A stretch of DNA of 64,000 nt from Actinoallomurus iriomotensis (GCF_030269445.1 NZ_BSTJ01000006.1:439204-503203), one strand, 5' to 3'; counted from the first letter of the stretch, positions 34,270-45,978 are shown. The notes: generated from the sequence alone by a model not told the origin. A program made the numbers and translations.

Positions 34270-34971
34270 TTGAGCGAGACTCCGCAGAGTCGTGACCCCG
34301 CGGCCGGTGACCCCATCCGCGTCCTCATCGTCGACGATCACGCCCTGTTCCGCCGCGGTCTCGAGATGGTCCTCGACGACGAGGACGGCGTCGAGGTCGT
34401 CGGTCAGTGCGGCGACGGTCAGGAGGCCGTCGAGCAGGTGAGCGACCTCGTTCCGGACGTCGTGCTCATGGACATCCGGATGCCGCGCCGCGGCGGCATC
34501 GAGGCGTGCACGGCCATCAAGGACCAGGTGCCCAGCGTCAAGATCGTGATGCTGACCATCAGTGACGAGGAGGAGGACCTCTTCGAGGCGATCAAGGCGG
34601 GCGCCACCGGCTACCTGCTGAAGGACGTCTCGATCGACGAGGTCGCCGACGTCGTGCGCGCGGTGCACGACGGTCAGTCGTTCATCAGCCCGTCGATGGC
34701 CTCCAAGCTGATCACCGAGTTCGCGGCCATGGCCAAGCGCGGTGACGAGCGCCAGCAGCAGGTGCCCGCGCCGAAGCTGACCGACCGCGAGATGGAGGTC
34801 CTGCGCCTGGTCGCGCGGGGGCTCGGCAACCGCGAGATCGCCAAAGAGCTGTTCATTTCGGAGAACACCGTCAAGAACCACATTCGGAACATTCTGGAAA
34901 AACTCCAGCTCCATTCCCGGATGGAAGCCGTCGTGTACGCGGTACGGGAGAAACTGCTCGAAATCAGCTGA
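34270..34971 (+). CDS. Orphan NarL/LuxR-type response regulator
   Basis: A 233-residue response regulator. Receiver: DDHALFRRG, phospho-Asp in VVLMDIRMPRRGGIEACTAI, and lysine in GYLLKDVSIDEVADVVRAV. LuxR-type DNA-binding domain: LTDREMEVLRLVARGLGNRE and FISENTVKNHIRNILEKLQL. No kinase gene is adjacent, so it is an orphan, as is its counterpart between hpf and secA in Streptomyces. TTG 34270 is the likely start because GGAGGAGG lies directly upstream; the frame is open 51 codons further but crosses the terminator hairpin. Regulated genes unknown. Confidence 0.9.
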   Translation: MSETPQSRDPAAGDPIRVLIVDDHALFRRGLEMVLDDEDGVEVVGQCGDGQEAVEQVSDLVPDVVLMDIRMPRRGGIEACTAIKDQVPSVKIVMLTISDEEEDLFEAIKAGATGYLLKDVSIDEVADVVRAVHDGQSFISPSMASKLITEFAAMAKRGDERQQQVPAPKLTDREMEVLRLVARGLGNREIAKELFISENTVKNHIRNILEKLQLHSRMEAVVYAVREKLLEIS

Positions 34972-35018
34972 GCGGCTCGACGGGAGCATGAGGAGCGCGG
35001 ACGGAGTCGTCCCAGGGT

Positions 35019-35351
35019 TCACGTGAAGAAGCCGACGACGCTGCGGATGCGGTCCCCGGCGAACTCGACGATGTCGTAGCCGGTGGCGACCGTGCCCAGC
35101 CGCCACGTGAAGAGCGCCCGGTCGTGGTGGGCTCCGATCACCGTCCCCAGGGCGAACCGCAGGTCGCCGAAGTTCTGCTGAGCCCGGCCGATGGTCGCCG
35201 AGAGTTCCGCGTGTCCGCGCACGCCGGCGTAGTCGGGGTCGATGTAGACCGAGTCCTGGGTGAGGACGGACTCCATCAGCGCCTCGCGGGCCGTGGCGTC
35301 TCGTTCGTTCCAGATGTCGAGGTACTTGCTGATCAGGTCGGTGGTGCTCAC
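35019..35351 (-). CDS. SnoaL-like/NTF2-like small protein
   Basis: A 110-residue protein with the SnoaL-like NTF2 fold: a first helix TDLISKYLDIWNERDATARE, the YIDPDYAGVRGHAELSATIG element, and strands FALGTVIGAHHDRALFTWRL and IVEFAGDRIRSVVGFFT. Members are ketosteroid isomerase-like enzymes, hydrolases or just ligand binders; the catalytic residues are not clear. GTG 35351 overlaps the stop of the MFS gene (GTGA), so it is the second gene of that operon and under the divergent TetR. The role alongside an exporter is not known; detoxification is a guess. Confidence 0.8.
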   Translation of the reverse strand: MSTTDLISKYLDIWNERDATAREALMESVLTQDSVYIDPDYAGVRGHAELSATIGRAQQNFGDLRFALGTVIGAHHDRALFTWRLGTVATGYDIVEFAGDRIRSVVGFFT

Positions 35352-36736
35352 TTCTGGGCTCCTTCGAGGGGGCGGGACGGTTCTGCGTCGGGTGTGGGGC
35401 GGGCGAGGGCGAGTGCGGTCAGGCCGCCGGCGGCGGTGACGGCCGCGGCCGTCCATCCGGCGACGTGCAGGCCGTGCAGCAGATGGGTTGAGCCGGTGGC
35501 GAGCGCGACGAAGACGGCCAGGCCCAGCGCGCCGCCGAGTTCCTTGGCGGTGCTGGCCAGGCCGGACGCGACGCCCTGCTGGTGGGGTGCGATGCCGGAT
35601 CCGGCGGAGGCGAACAGTGCGACGAAGGCGACGCCGCCGAACAGGCCCCAGACGACGCTGCCGGGCAGCAGGGTCCAGAAGCCGCCGTCCGCCGTCGTGC
35701 CGGCGACCAGGACGGCGATGCCGGCGCCGGTCCCGGCCATCGAGACGACGAGTGTGGTGCGGATCCCCCAGCGGCCGAGCAGGGGCGGGGTGACCTTCAG
35801 CGCGGCGAGCATGCAGATCAGCGTGAGCGGCAGGAACGTGAGTCCCGCCTTCAGCGAGCTGTAACCGAGGACGGGCTGGAGGTAGGAGGTGAGGATGTAG
35901 TAGCCGCCGCCGAGCGTTCCCTGGAACAGGCCGATCACGACCATGGTGGTGGCGAGGGAGCGGCCCCGCGCGAGCCGTAGCGGGATGAGTGGGTCGCGGG
36001 TGCGGGCCTCCACCACCAGCAGCAGCGCGAGCAGGATCGCGCCCGCGGCCAGCGATCCGGCGCCGCGGGGCGATCGCCATCCGGCGTCCGGGCCGCTGGC
36101 CAGGCCGAACACCAGCAGCGCCGAGCCCACGGTGGCCAGGACCGCGCCCGGCACGTCGAACCCGCCGGGCGTACGGTCCGGGTCGGCGGGCAGCAGCCGC
36201 GGCGCGGCCAGGACACAGCCCAGCACCAGGGGCACGTTGACGAAGAACACCCATTCCCAGCCCAGGTAGTTGGTCAGCACCCCGCCGAGCAGGGAACCGG
36301 TGGCCAGTCCGGCGCTGCCCGCCATGCCCCAGGCGCCCAGCGCGCGGTTGCGCGCGGGGCCCTCGGTGAACCCCCGGTAGATGAGCGTGAGCGTCGCGGG
36401 AGTCAGCAGGGCTCCGCCCGCACCCTGGACCGCACGGGCGGCGATCAGCGGCCCGGGGCCGGAGGCCAGGCCTCCCGCCAGGGAGGCGACGCCGTACAGC
36501 GCCAGTCCGGTGACGAACATCCGGCGTGGACCGAGTCGGTCCACGGCACGTCCGCCGAACAGCATCAGCCCGCCGAGTCCGACGGAGTACGCGCTGACCA
36601 CCCACTGCACGGAGGACGGGCTGAAGCCCAGCGCGTGCTCGATGCCGGGCAGCGCCACATACACGATGTTGTAGTCGAGAGCCACGATGAGCTGCGTCAA
36701 CGCCAGCAGCCCAAGGCGTAGCCGGTTCCGTTCCAT
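35348..36736 (-). CDS. MFS drug transporter, DHA2 family
   Basis: A 462-residue MFS exporter of about 14 membrane segments. Motif D1-like LDYNIVYVALPGIEHALGF in helix 1, motif A GGRAVDRLGPRRMFV, motif B ARAVQGAGGALLTPATL and motif C-like GSAGLATGSLLGGVLTNYLG are present. Family members extrude antibiotics, dyes or own secondary metabolites using proton motive force. It is not closely similar to the other DHA2 protein (10812-12212). ATG 36736; 84 bp separate it from the divergent TetR start, with repeat elements between. Confidence 0.9.
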   Translation of the reverse strand: MERNRLRLGLLALTQLIVALDYNIVYVALPGIEHALGFSPSSVQWVVSAYSVGLGGLMLFGGRAVDRLGPRRMFVTGLALYGVASLAGGLASGPGPLIAARAVQGAGGALLTPATLTLIYRGFTEGPARNRALGAWGMAGSAGLATGSLLGGVLTNYLGWEWVFFVNVPLVLGCVLAAPRLLPADPDRTPGGFDVPGAVLATVGSALLVFGLASGPDAGWRSPRGAGSLAAGAILLALLLVVEARTRDPLIPLRLARGRSLATTMVVIGLFQGTLGGGYYILTSYLQPVLGYSSLKAGLTFLPLTLICMLAALKVTPPLLGRWGIRTTLVVSMAGTGAGIAVLVAGTTADGGFWTLLPGSVVWGLFGGVAFVALFASAGSGIAPHQQGVASGLASTAKELGGALGLAVFVALATGSTHLLHGLHVAGWTAAAVTAAGGLTALALARPTPDAEPSRPLEGAQK

Positions 36737-36820
36737 GCGTCACCTACATGCCGTTGATTTACTACACGCCGTTCAAAGTCAGCACGCCGTACAGTAGTCA
36801 AACGCTGTAGCCTGTCAACT
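36737..36820. promoter_or_regulatory. Divergent MFS/TetR promoter with repeated half-sites
   Basis: CACGCCGT occurs twice as direct repeats, and ACTAC (36756 region) faces GTAGT (36796 region) as outer inverted arms. These fit TetR operator half-sites but are imperfect, so exact sites are uncertain. Confidence 0.4.
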
Positions 36821-37531
36821 GTGAGCGAGCAGACCATGAGCCGTCGCGAGCGGCTGCGCGCGCAGACCAGCGCGGAGATCAAGGCGATCGCGCTCAAGCT
36901 CATGGGTGACGGCGGCCCCGACGCGATCTCGCTGCGCGCCATCGCCCGCGAGATGGGCATGACGGCCGGTGCGATCTACAGCTACTTCCCGACCCGCGAC
37001 GACCTGATCACGGCGCTGGTCGGCGACGTCTACACGGCGGCCGTGGAGGCCGCGGAGTCGGCGCGGGACGCCGTGCCGGACAGCGACACGGGCGGGCGGG
37101 TCCTGGCCTGGGCACAGGCCATGCGCGAGTGGGCGCTGGCCAATCCCGAAGGGTTCCGGCTGATCTACGGCGATCCGGTGCCCGGCTACCGGCCGCCCGG
37201 CGACGGCCCCGGCCGGGAGGCCGAGCTACGCGCCTGCTCCGGTCTCATCGGCCTCGTCGCCGAGGCATGGCCGACGGCTCGTACCCTCCAGCCGGAGGGC
37301 CGGGACTATGACTGGGCCGGCTTCGACGCGGGCCTGGCCGCCCACGTACGAGAGGACTTCCCCGGCCTGCCGCCGGCCGCGGTGGCGCTGACCCTGCGCG
37401 TGTGGGGCCGGATGCACGGCCTGGTGGCCCTGGAGATCTATGGCCACCTGAGCGGGCTCATCCATGACCCGGGCGCCGTCTACCGCGACGAGATGCACGA
37501 CCTCATCGCCTCCCTCGGCCTCAACGCCTGA
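36821..37531 (+). CDS. TetR family regulator
   Basis: A 236-residue TetR regulator with helix-turn-helix SAEIKAIALKLMGDGGPDAI, LRAIAREMGMTAGAIYSYFP and TRDDLITALVGD (about residues 18-70), and a C-terminal TetR_C_13-like domain (WALANPEGFRLIYGDPVPGY is characteristic). It is divergent from the MFS/SnoaL-like operon, which it presumably represses. GTG 36821 is the first start; ATG 36836 (MSRRERLRAQ) is a possible alternative. No ribosome site is clear, so the mRNA may be leaderless. Confidence 0.9.
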   Translation: MSEQTMSRRERLRAQTSAEIKAIALKLMGDGGPDAISLRAIAREMGMTAGAIYSYFPTRDDLITALVGDVYTAAVEAAESARDAVPDSDTGGRVLAWAQAMREWALANPEGFRLIYGDPVPGYRPPGDGPGREAELRACSGLIGLVAEAWPTARTLQPEGRDYDWAGFDAGLAAHVREDFPGLPPAAVALTLRVWGRMHGLVALEIYGHLSGLIHDPGAVYRDEMHDLIASLGLNA

Positions 37532-37554
37532 CCGGCGCCGGTCGCGGAGCCGTC

Positions 37555-38763
37555 CTAATCGAGGGCGGCGGCCAGCGGCGCGGCGAGGGCCGGCGGATCG
37601 ATGCGTTCGACGCGGACCGCGTCGCAGCCCACCCATTCCGCCGCCTCGCGCAGCGCCTCGGCCAGGTGCGCGACCGCGCGTTCGGCCTTGGCCGGGGTGT
37701 TCGCCGCCGCCGGCTCCAGGGACGCCTTGCGGGCGATCAGCGTCGTGCCCTCGCGCGCCGGGTCGACGCGGCCGATCAGGTGTCCGCCGGCCAACACGGG
37801 CATCGTGAAGTAGCCGTGCACGCGCTTCGCCTTCGGGACGTACGCCTCCAGGCGGTGGTCGAAGGCGAACATCCGCTGGGTGCGCTTGCGGTCCCACACC
37901 AGCGAGTCGAACGGGGACAGCAGCGTCGTACGGTGCCGGCCGCGGGGCGTCTCGTCCAGGCCCTCAGGATGGGCCCAGGCGGTGCTCCAGCCGCGCACCT
38001 CCACCGGCACCAGGCCGGTCGCCTCGATCACCGCGTCGACCTGGTCGCCCCGGACCCGGACGTAGTCGGCGAGGTCCGCTCGCGTCGCGACGCCCAGGGC
38101 GCGGCCCGCGCGGGCGACCAGCGTGGTGACGCACTCCTCGTCCGACAGGTCCTGCTCACGCAGCTCCGCCGGGATCGCCCGCTCCGCCAGGTCGTACACC
38201 CGGCGCCAGCCGACCCGCCGGGTGCAGACCACCTCGCCGGTCGCCAGGAGGTACTCCGCGGCGATCTTGTGGTCCGTGCGGTCGAACCACTCGCCGCCCT
38301 TCTTCGCCCCGCCGAGCCCCGTCGCCGTCAGCGGGCCGTCGGCGTGGAGGCGGGCCAGCACCTCCTTGCACGCCTCCTCGGGCGTGCGGTGCCAGTGCCG
38401 GCCCCTGCGCTGGTAGTCACGGCGCCGGAAGGCGTACAGCGGCCAGTCGCCGATCGGCAGCACGCAGGCGGCGTGCGACCAGTATTCGAAGGCGGCCGTG
38501 CCGTTCCAGTAGGCGCGCTCGACGCTGGAACGGCCGACGGCGCCCAGACGCGCGTAGGCGACCAGCTCGTGGGAGCGCGCCAGGACCGAGATGGTGTCGA
38601 GTTGCACCGCCCCGAGATGACGGAGCGCACCGAGGGCACGCCGGGCGCCGGGGTCGCCGCGCAGGCCACCGCCCTGATGGGGAGTGACGACACGCCCGAG
38701 GAAACCCTGGGCGCGAAGTTGAATCCGGCGTGCCTGCTCGGGGGTGAGCTCTACGGGAGGCAT
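37555..38763 (-). CDS. YcaQ-like winged-helix DNA glycosylase family protein
   Basis: A 402-residue protein of the HTH_42/YcaQ family. E. coli YcaQ (AlkX) unhooks DNA interstrand crosslinks, and Streptomyces AlkZ protects against azinomycin. The N-terminal winged helix contains LGAVQLDTISVLARSHELVA, and the QLD triad corresponds to the catalytic QxD/QxQ motif; FEYWSHAACVLPI (about 91-103) and LLSPFDSLVWDRKRTQRMFA (about 285-304) are family signatures. Inferred: base-excision repair of bulky or crosslinked adducts. ATG 38763 has no good ribosome site. It stands alone, 24 bp from the end of the convergent tetR. Confidence 0.85.
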   Translation of the reverse strand: MPPVELTPEQARRIQLRAQGFLGRVVTPHQGGGLRGDPGARRALGALRHLGAVQLDTISVLARSHELVAYARLGAVGRSSVERAYWNGTAAFEYWSHAACVLPIGDWPLYAFRRRDYQRRGRHWHRTPEEACKEVLARLHADGPLTATGLGGAKKGGEWFDRTDHKIAAEYLLATGEVVCTRRVGWRRVYDLAERAIPAELREQDLSDEECVTTLVARAGRALGVATRADLADYVRVRGDQVDAVIEATGLVPVEVRGWSTAWAHPEGLDETPRGRHRTTLLSPFDSLVWDRKRTQRMFAFDHRLEAYVPKAKRVHGYFTMPVLAGGHLIGRVDPAREGTTLIARKASLEPAAANTPAKAERAVAHLAEALREAAEWVGCDAVRVERIDPPALAAPLAAALD

Positions 38764-38807
38764 GGCCCGATGTTACGGACCATCACCGACGGAAAACGGG
38801 AGCGAGA

Positions 38808-39116
38808 TCAGCCGTGCGGCCGGGTCGTCGCCGGGTCGCTGGCCGTTTCCGGCCCGCTCAGCTCGCCGCGGACGCCCGCGCGCTCGGACGGGTGCCGTTC
38901 TTCGGGCGCCTGACGAGGGCCGTCCATGATGACGTCGTCGAAGATGTGCACCGCCGCGGCGATCAGACCGCCGACCACGACGAGTCCGACGCCGACCCAG
39001 AACAGCCACCACTTCGGGTGCGGCACCAGCGCGACGCCACCCACGCCGAATCCGATCCAGATCACGATGACCGCCAGCCATGAGCTGGCACGGCCGGCGT
39101 GTGAATTGTGGGCCAT
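38808..39116 (-). CDS. Small two-helix membrane protein (HGxxPAAW-like)
   Basis: A 102-residue protein with N-terminal AHNSHAGRASSWLAVIVIWI, two membrane helices (SWLAVIVIWIGFGVGGVALV and WWLFWVGVGLVVVGGLIAAA) and a polar, Pro/Glu-rich cytosolic tail. The His/Gly N-terminus followed by W and a helix pair recalls the small actinobacterial HGxxPAAW family, but the motif is imperfect. No function is known. It is upstream of, and divergent from, secA (259 bp between starts). Confidence 0.65.
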   Translation of the reverse strand: MAHNSHAGRASSWLAVIVIWIGFGVGGVALVPHPKWWLFWVGVGLVVVGGLIAAAVHIFDDVIMDGPRQAPEERHPSERAGVRGELSGPETASDPATTRPHG

Positions 39117-39375
39117 TCATCCCTCCCTGCGGGTTGCGCGCTTCATTCGGTGCGGACGACCGGTCACGCGCCCGCCGCTCCCAGTTTTTTTACACGATCA
39201 CTTGGCACGAACATGGCGAACCCTGACCCGGTCGCGGGCATCACCGGTCTCGTGATAGTGACGGTTGTCCCGCTGTACGGTTGGACTCGCCTACGATGAC
39301 ACCGTACGGGTCGTGTACGCGCGCCTCCGACACGACCCCCGGCGATACCACGAACGCTGCGAGGAGCTCCCGAGA

Positions 39376-42180
<2,805 letters not shown>

Positions 42181-42191
42181 CGCGGAACGAC

Positions 42192-42226
42192 CGAACGGCC
42201 CCGGACGATTCGTCCGGGGCCGTTCG
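42192..42226 (+). terminator. secA terminator hairpin
   Basis: A perfect 16-bp stem CGAACGGCCCCGGACG / CGTCCGGGGCCGTTCG with a three-base ATT loop starts 12 bp after the secA stop. It stands just upstream of the TMEM175-like gene. Confidence 0.88.
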
Positions 42227-42243
42227 CGTGGAGCCGCTAGGTT

Positions 42244-42867
42244 ATGGCGGTGGCCGCAACAAAAGAACCGAACCGGCTGATCCTGTTCACCGATGCCGTC
42301 GTGGCGATCGCCGTCACGCTGCTCGTGCTCCCGCTCGTGGACGTCGTTCCCGAGGTCGCCAGAGAACACCGCCCCGCCACCGAGGTGATCACCGGGCACC
42401 AGCCGGAGATCTGGACCTTTCTCCTCAGCTTCGCGGTGATCATCAGACTCTGGCTGTCGCATCACAAGGCGTTCCAGCACGTGCGGGCGTACTCGACGCC
42501 GTTGGTGCTCTGCAACAGCGCCTGGCTGCTGGCCATCGTCGTGTTGCCGTTCCCCACCGAGATGGTGGGCGTGTTCGACAACAGCCGGTTCACGACCGGC
42601 CTCTACATCGGCACGGTCTTCGTCGCCACCGGCCTGCAGGCCGCGATGTACCTCATCATCCGGATCGACCCCGAAGTGGCCACGGAGGACGCCCCCCTGC
42701 CGGGCGACTTCGTCCTCGGCGCCGTCACCGCGGCCGTTCTCCTGCTCCTCGCCCTGGTCGTCGCGTTGACCGTGCCGGGGGTCGGCTACTGGGCCCTGCT
42801 CCTGTTGCTGCTGTCCGGCCCTGTCGAGTGGGCCTGGCGCCGGCGGCACGCGGTCGCCGCGGCCTAG
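42244..42867 (+). CDS. TMEM175/DUF1211-family potassium channel-like protein
   Basis: A 207-residue membrane protein of the TMEM175 family. The N-terminal signature RLILFTDAVVAIAVTLLVLP corresponds to the FSD-type selectivity helix (F-S/T-D). About six membrane segments follow, including FLLSFAVIIRLWLSHHKAFQ, the WxxHH region conserved in the family, and LLLLALVVALTVPGVGYWAL. TMEM175 proteins form proton/potassium channels; bacterial forms have one domain and tetramerise. ATG 42244 begins 18 bp after the secA terminator and lacks a clear ribosome site. It ends before the ECF sigma unit. Confidence 0.85.
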   Translation: MAVAATKEPNRLILFTDAVVAIAVTLLVLPLVDVVPEVAREHRPATEVITGHQPEIWTFLLSFAVIIRLWLSHHKAFQHVRAYSTPLVLCNSAWLLAIVVLPFPTEMVGVFDNSRFTTGLYIGTVFVATGLQAAMYLIIRIDPEVATEDAPLPGDFVLGAVTAAVLLLLALVVALTVPGVGYWALLLLLLSGPVEWAWRRRHAVAAA

Positions 42868-42950
42868 GAAAAAACAGGGAACCGCCACGTCCGATCGCAC
42901 CAAGTACCGGATGAACCGACGCGCACGGCGCGGACAAGGAGAACCGGTTG

Positions 42951-43556
42951 GTGATGATCGATACATACCCGCATCCGGACACCGGTGAGGTGAGCGACAG
43001 CGAGAGCATCGGCGCGTCGCTCACCGATCCGGAGAGGTTCGCCGATGTCTTCCACCGGCACTGGGACGAGATCCACCGCTATGTCGCGGCACGGCTCGGT
43101 GCCGAGGCGGCCGAGGACGTCGGTGCCGAGACCTTCACGGTCGCCTTTCGCAACCGTGGAAAGTACGACCTGACCCGGCCGGACGCCCGGCCCTGGCTGT
43201 ACGGCATCGCGACCAACCTCATCGGCCAGCACCGCCGGGTCGAGAAACGCCGTGCCCAGTTGCTCGCCCGCACCCCCGCCGAGGGCGTGAGCGGGTCGTT
43301 CGCCGACGGCAGCGACGCACGGGTGACCGCCGAACTCCTCGGCCCCCGCATCGCGTCGGCGCTGAAGAGCCTGTCGGCCGCCGACCGTGACCTGCTGCTC
43401 CTGATCGCCTGGGCGGACCTGACGTACGAGGAGGCCGCCGAGGCGCTGCGCGTTCCGATGGGCACCGTACGGTCCCGGCTGCACCGGATCCGCAAGAAGA
43501 TCCGCCGCGCGTTCGGAAACGCCGACCCCACGCGTCTTCAGGAGGAGAACCGATGA
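42951..43556 (+). CDS. ECF RNA polymerase sigma factor
   Basis: A sigma factor of about 201 residues. Region 2: FADVFHRHWDEIHRYVAARL, EDVGAETFTVAFRNRGKYDL, ARPWLYGIATNLIGQHRRVE. Region 4: ALKSLSAADRDLLLLIAWAD, LTYEEAAEALRVPMGTVRSR. It will direct RNA polymerase to a small regulon. AAGGAG at 42936-42941 serves TTG 42948, GTG 42951 or ATG 42954; GTG is preferred by spacing. A GGAACC at 42878-42883 could be the -35 of an ECF-type promoter for autoregulation, though its -10 is not clear. The stop overlaps the CU044_5270 gene (ATGA). Confidence 0.9.
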   Translation: MMIDTYPHPDTGEVSDSESIGASLTDPERFADVFHRHWDEIHRYVAARLGAEAAEDVGAETFTVAFRNRGKYDLTRPDARPWLYGIATNLIGQHRRVEKRRAQLLARTPAEGVSGSFADGSDARVTAELLGPRIASALKSLSAADRDLLLLIAWADLTYEEAAEALRVPMGTVRSRLHRIRKKIRRAFGNADPTRLQEENR

Positions 43557-44575
43557 TCGACAAGGAGATCGTGCTCGTCCGGGAGGCCCGTCCGGCGGAC
43601 GTTCCGGCCGATTCCGCGGCGAAGGCCCGCGCGTGGGCCCGCCTGCGCGCCGAGATGGAGTCGCCCGGCACCCCCGCGTTCGAAGCCCGTCCCTTTCACC
43701 GGCGTCTCGGCTGGCGGCTCGGTGCCGTGGGGGTGATCGCGGCCGGTGCCGCGGCTGCCGTGGTGGTGACCCAGGCCGTGGGATCCGCGCCGGTGGGCAA
43801 GCCGAACACCGGACCCGTGCCCAGCCTTGAACTGGCCGCCCAGACGATCGAGCAGCGGACGGTCCCGAAGCCGCGGGCGGATCAGTGGGTGTACGCGCCC
43901 GAGCTGCGCAACTGGGCCATCGCGCCCGGCAACACGATCGGCACGCTGCGGGGCAAGGTCAAGGTCGAGCAGTGGTGGCGGTTCGACGGCAGGAGGGTCG
44001 CCGAGTCCGTCAACGGTTCGAAGATCACGATGACGGCCATCCTGCGCCCCGGGGAGAAGATCCCTCCCGGCCACGTCATTCCCGGCGTCAACGGAGGCTT
44101 CGCCTGGGGCGCCGGCGTCTGGAGGAGGTCCCCGCGCGGGCTGTACGACTACGTGGCCAAGCTGCCGACGGACCCCGCCGCGCTGCTCAAGAAGATCCGG
44201 CACGACACCCAGGCCGCCGACGACGATGACGCCACGTTCTATCGGATCCAGGAGATCCTCGACGACGACAAGCTCATCCCGGCGAAGACCAACGCCGCCA
44301 TCTACCGCGCGCTCGCAATGATCTCCGGAGTACGGATCGTGCCCGGGGTGAAGGATCTCGCCGGGCGCTCGGGCGTCGCGGTCGTCCGTGACCAGGACAC
44401 GACGCGCTTCGAGATCATCCTCGATCCGAAGACGTACCAGTACCGGGGCTGGCGGTCCGTCGCGCTCAAGGACCAGTACGCACGCAAGAAGCTCACCGCC
44501 CACGCGGGACAGGTGCTCAACGACTCCGCCGACCAGGGCATGCGCGTGGTCGACCAGCCCGGCACGCGAGACTGA
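43553..44575 (+). CDS. CU044_5270 family protein, presumed partner of the ECF sigma factor
   Basis: A 340-residue protein with one membrane segment (RLGAVGVIAAGAAAAVVVTQ, about residues 58-77), a cytosolic N-terminus rich in Ala, Arg and Glu, and an exported domain of about 260 residues with WVYAPELRNW, KVEQWWRFDGRRVAE and DFYRIQEIL-like helices. It matches the CU044_5270 family of actinobacteria, commonly encoded directly behind ECF sigma genes. The single TM with sigma gene overlap implies anti-sigma or sensor function, although no zinc anti-sigma motif is seen. ATGA overlap with the sigma gene ensures co-translation. Confidence 0.82.
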   Translation: MIDKEIVLVREARPADVPADSAAKARAWARLRAEMESPGTPAFEARPFHRRLGWRLGAVGVIAAGAAAAVVVTQAVGSAPVGKPNTGPVPSLELAAQTIEQRTVPKPRADQWVYAPELRNWAIAPGNTIGTLRGKVKVEQWWRFDGRRVAESVNGSKITMTAILRPGEKIPPGHVIPGVNGGFAWGAGVWRRSPRGLYDYVAKLPTDPAALLKKIRHDTQAADDDDATFYRIQEILDDDKLIPAKTNAAIYRALAMISGVRIVPGVKDLAGRSGVAVVRDQDTTRFEIILDPKTYQYRGWRSVALKDQYARKKLTAHAGQVLNDSADQGMRVVDQPGTRD

Positions 44576-44611
44576 GCCGACTTCACGCCCGACCTCGTAC
44601 GACGGCCGTCC

Positions 44612-44646
44612 CCGCCCGGGGAACCCGCGAGCGGTTCCCCGGGCGG
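44612..44646. terminator. Bidirectional hairpin between CU044_5270 and Rv3235-like genes
   Basis: A perfect 14-bp stem CCGCCCGGGGAACC / GGTTCCCCGGGCGG with a seven-base loop lies 37 bp past one stop and 5 bp past the other, so it can end both converging transcripts. Confidence 0.8.
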
Positions 44647-44650
44647 TCAT

Positions 44651-45127
44651 TCATGCCGGGACGGTCGTCTCGATCGCGGCGCAGCGCCAGCGGCGGTCGT
44701 ACTCCAGCCGCAGCGCGAGCGCCTGCACCCGTGCGCCGATCACGGCCACCGCCGCGACCTCGGCGACTCCCGGCTCGGGCGCACAGACCCGTACGGTGCC
44801 CAGCCGGGGCGCGGCCCGTCCGGGCAGGCGTGCGGACAGCGACCCCAGCCGCTCGAACAGGCGCGGTGTCGTACGTCCGGCCAGGTGGTGGTAGGGCCGG
44901 ACTCCGGCCAGCACCTCCACGACGAGCCGGGCGATCAGTCGTGCCTCCGCCCGCACGTCGGGCGGGCCGTCGCGTACGACGCCGAGGACCGGCCGGGGCG
45001 GGCGCCCGTGCGGCGGACCGGAGTCCAGGGCGAGAGCGAGTGACCCGTGCACCGCGATCGCGGGCGGCTCGCACCCTCCGTACGGGACGAGCCGGATCGG
45101 GGAGCGTACGGGCGTTCGTCTGCGCAT
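44651..45127 (-). CDS. Rv3235 family protein
   Basis: A 158-residue protein of the Rv3235 family, which lies near secA across actinobacteria. After a basic, variable N-terminus, the conserved core is ARLIARLVVEVLAGVRPYHH, LAGRTTPRLFERLGSLSARL, and a last strand-rich section VRVCAPEPGVAEVAAVAVIG with LRLEYDRRWRCAAIETTVPA. Cytosolic, small, of unknown function. Start ATG 45127 with GGAGG seven bases upstream; an earlier start at 45172 has no ribosome site. It converges with the CU044_5270 gene through a shared hairpin. Confidence 0.85.
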   Translation of the reverse strand: MRRRTPVRSPIRLVPYGGCEPPAIAVHGSLALALDSGPPHGRPPRPVLGVVRDGPPDVRAEARLIARLVVEVLAGVRPYHHLAGRTTPRLFERLGSLSARLPGRAAPRLGTVRVCAPEPGVAEVAAVAVIGARVQALALRLEYDRRWRCAAIETTVPA

Positions 45128-45222
45128 GATGCGACCTCCGTAATGTGCGGCCGCCGGACGGCGGCGACACACAGAGAGGTCTCAGCGGACACGGAGATAC
45201 ATCGTGGCCGGATACGGACAGG

Positions 45223-45978
45223 TCACTGCCTGGTCGCGGCCCGGCTCCGGCGGGGGATCTCCAGCGCGCTGTGCAGCTGGTAGCGGTCGGCGCGGTAGGT
45301 GGAGACGGCGAGTTCGACGCAGGTGCCGTTCATGAACGACCGCCGCTGGAGCAGCAGCACCGCGCTGCCGCGGGCGAGGTCGAGCAGCCGAGCGTCGGCC
45401 GTGTCGGCGATGCCGGCCTCGATGGTCTGCTCCCCGGCGTCGAACACGATCCCGAAGCGCGTCTCCAGCACGTCGTACAGCGACGCGTCGCTCAGCGGGG
45501 TGTCGGGCAGCCCCGGCGCGACGGTCAGCGGGATGTGCGAACGCTCGACGGCCATCGGCTCGCCGTCCGCGGTGCGCAGGCGTTCGACGACGTGCACCCC
45601 GGTGCCCGGCGGCACGTCGAACACCCGCGCCAGGTGGGCGTTGGCCGGCGTCGTACGGCGGTCGAGGTCGCGGGCGCCCGGTTCGAGGCCCCGGGCCCGC
45701 ATGTCCTCGGTGAAGGACACGAGCCGCAGCGGCATCTCGATCTTGGGCCGGGCGACGAACGTGCCCTTGCCCGGCACGCGGTACAGCCGGCCCTCGGTAA
45801 CGAGGTGGTCGACGGCCTGCCGTACCGTCATTCGTGACAGCCGGTACCGCTGGCACAGCTCCCGCTCGGACGGAATGGGCGCGTCCACCGGCAGTTCGGC
45901 GTCCTCGATCAGGTCGAGGAGGATCTCCCGGAGCTGGAAGTACTTGGGTACGGGGCTGGACGGATCGATCTTGCCCAT
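45223..45978 (-). CDS. GntR/HutC regulator, DasR-like
   Basis: A 251-residue GntR-family regulator of the HutC group. Winged helix (about 10-75): PKYFQLREILLDLIEDAELP, IPSERELCQRYRLSRMTVRQ, GRLYRVPGKGTFVARPK. Effector UTRA domain after that, with SFTEDMRARGLEP and SHIPLTVAPGLPDT. This pattern is that of DasR, which represses amino-sugar genes and is released by glucosamine-6-phosphate. A perfect palindrome with dre-type TGGTCTAG half-sites lies 46 bp upstream, between this gene and the NagB-II/HPr/EI operon. Thus autoregulation and control of the divergent operon are inferred. ATG 45978. Naming it dasR would need comparison with the S. coelicolor protein. Confidence 0.85.
   Translation of the reverse strand: MGKIDPSSPVPKYFQLREILLDLIEDAELPVDAPIPSERELCQRYRLSRMTVRQAVDHLVTEGRLYRVPGKGTFVARPKIEMPLRLVSFTEDMRARGLEPGARDLDRRTTPANAHLARVFDVPPGTGVHVVERLRTADGEPMAVERSHIPLTVAPGLPDTPLSDASLYDVLETRFGIVFDAGEQTIEAGIADTADARLLDLARGSAVLLLQRRSFMNGTCVELAVSTYRADRYQLHSALEIPRRSRAATRQ

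Noticed and set aside
39190-39197. T7 run upstream of secA as a terminator
   Set aside because: No stable stem precedes it on the + strand and no + strand gene ends nearby.
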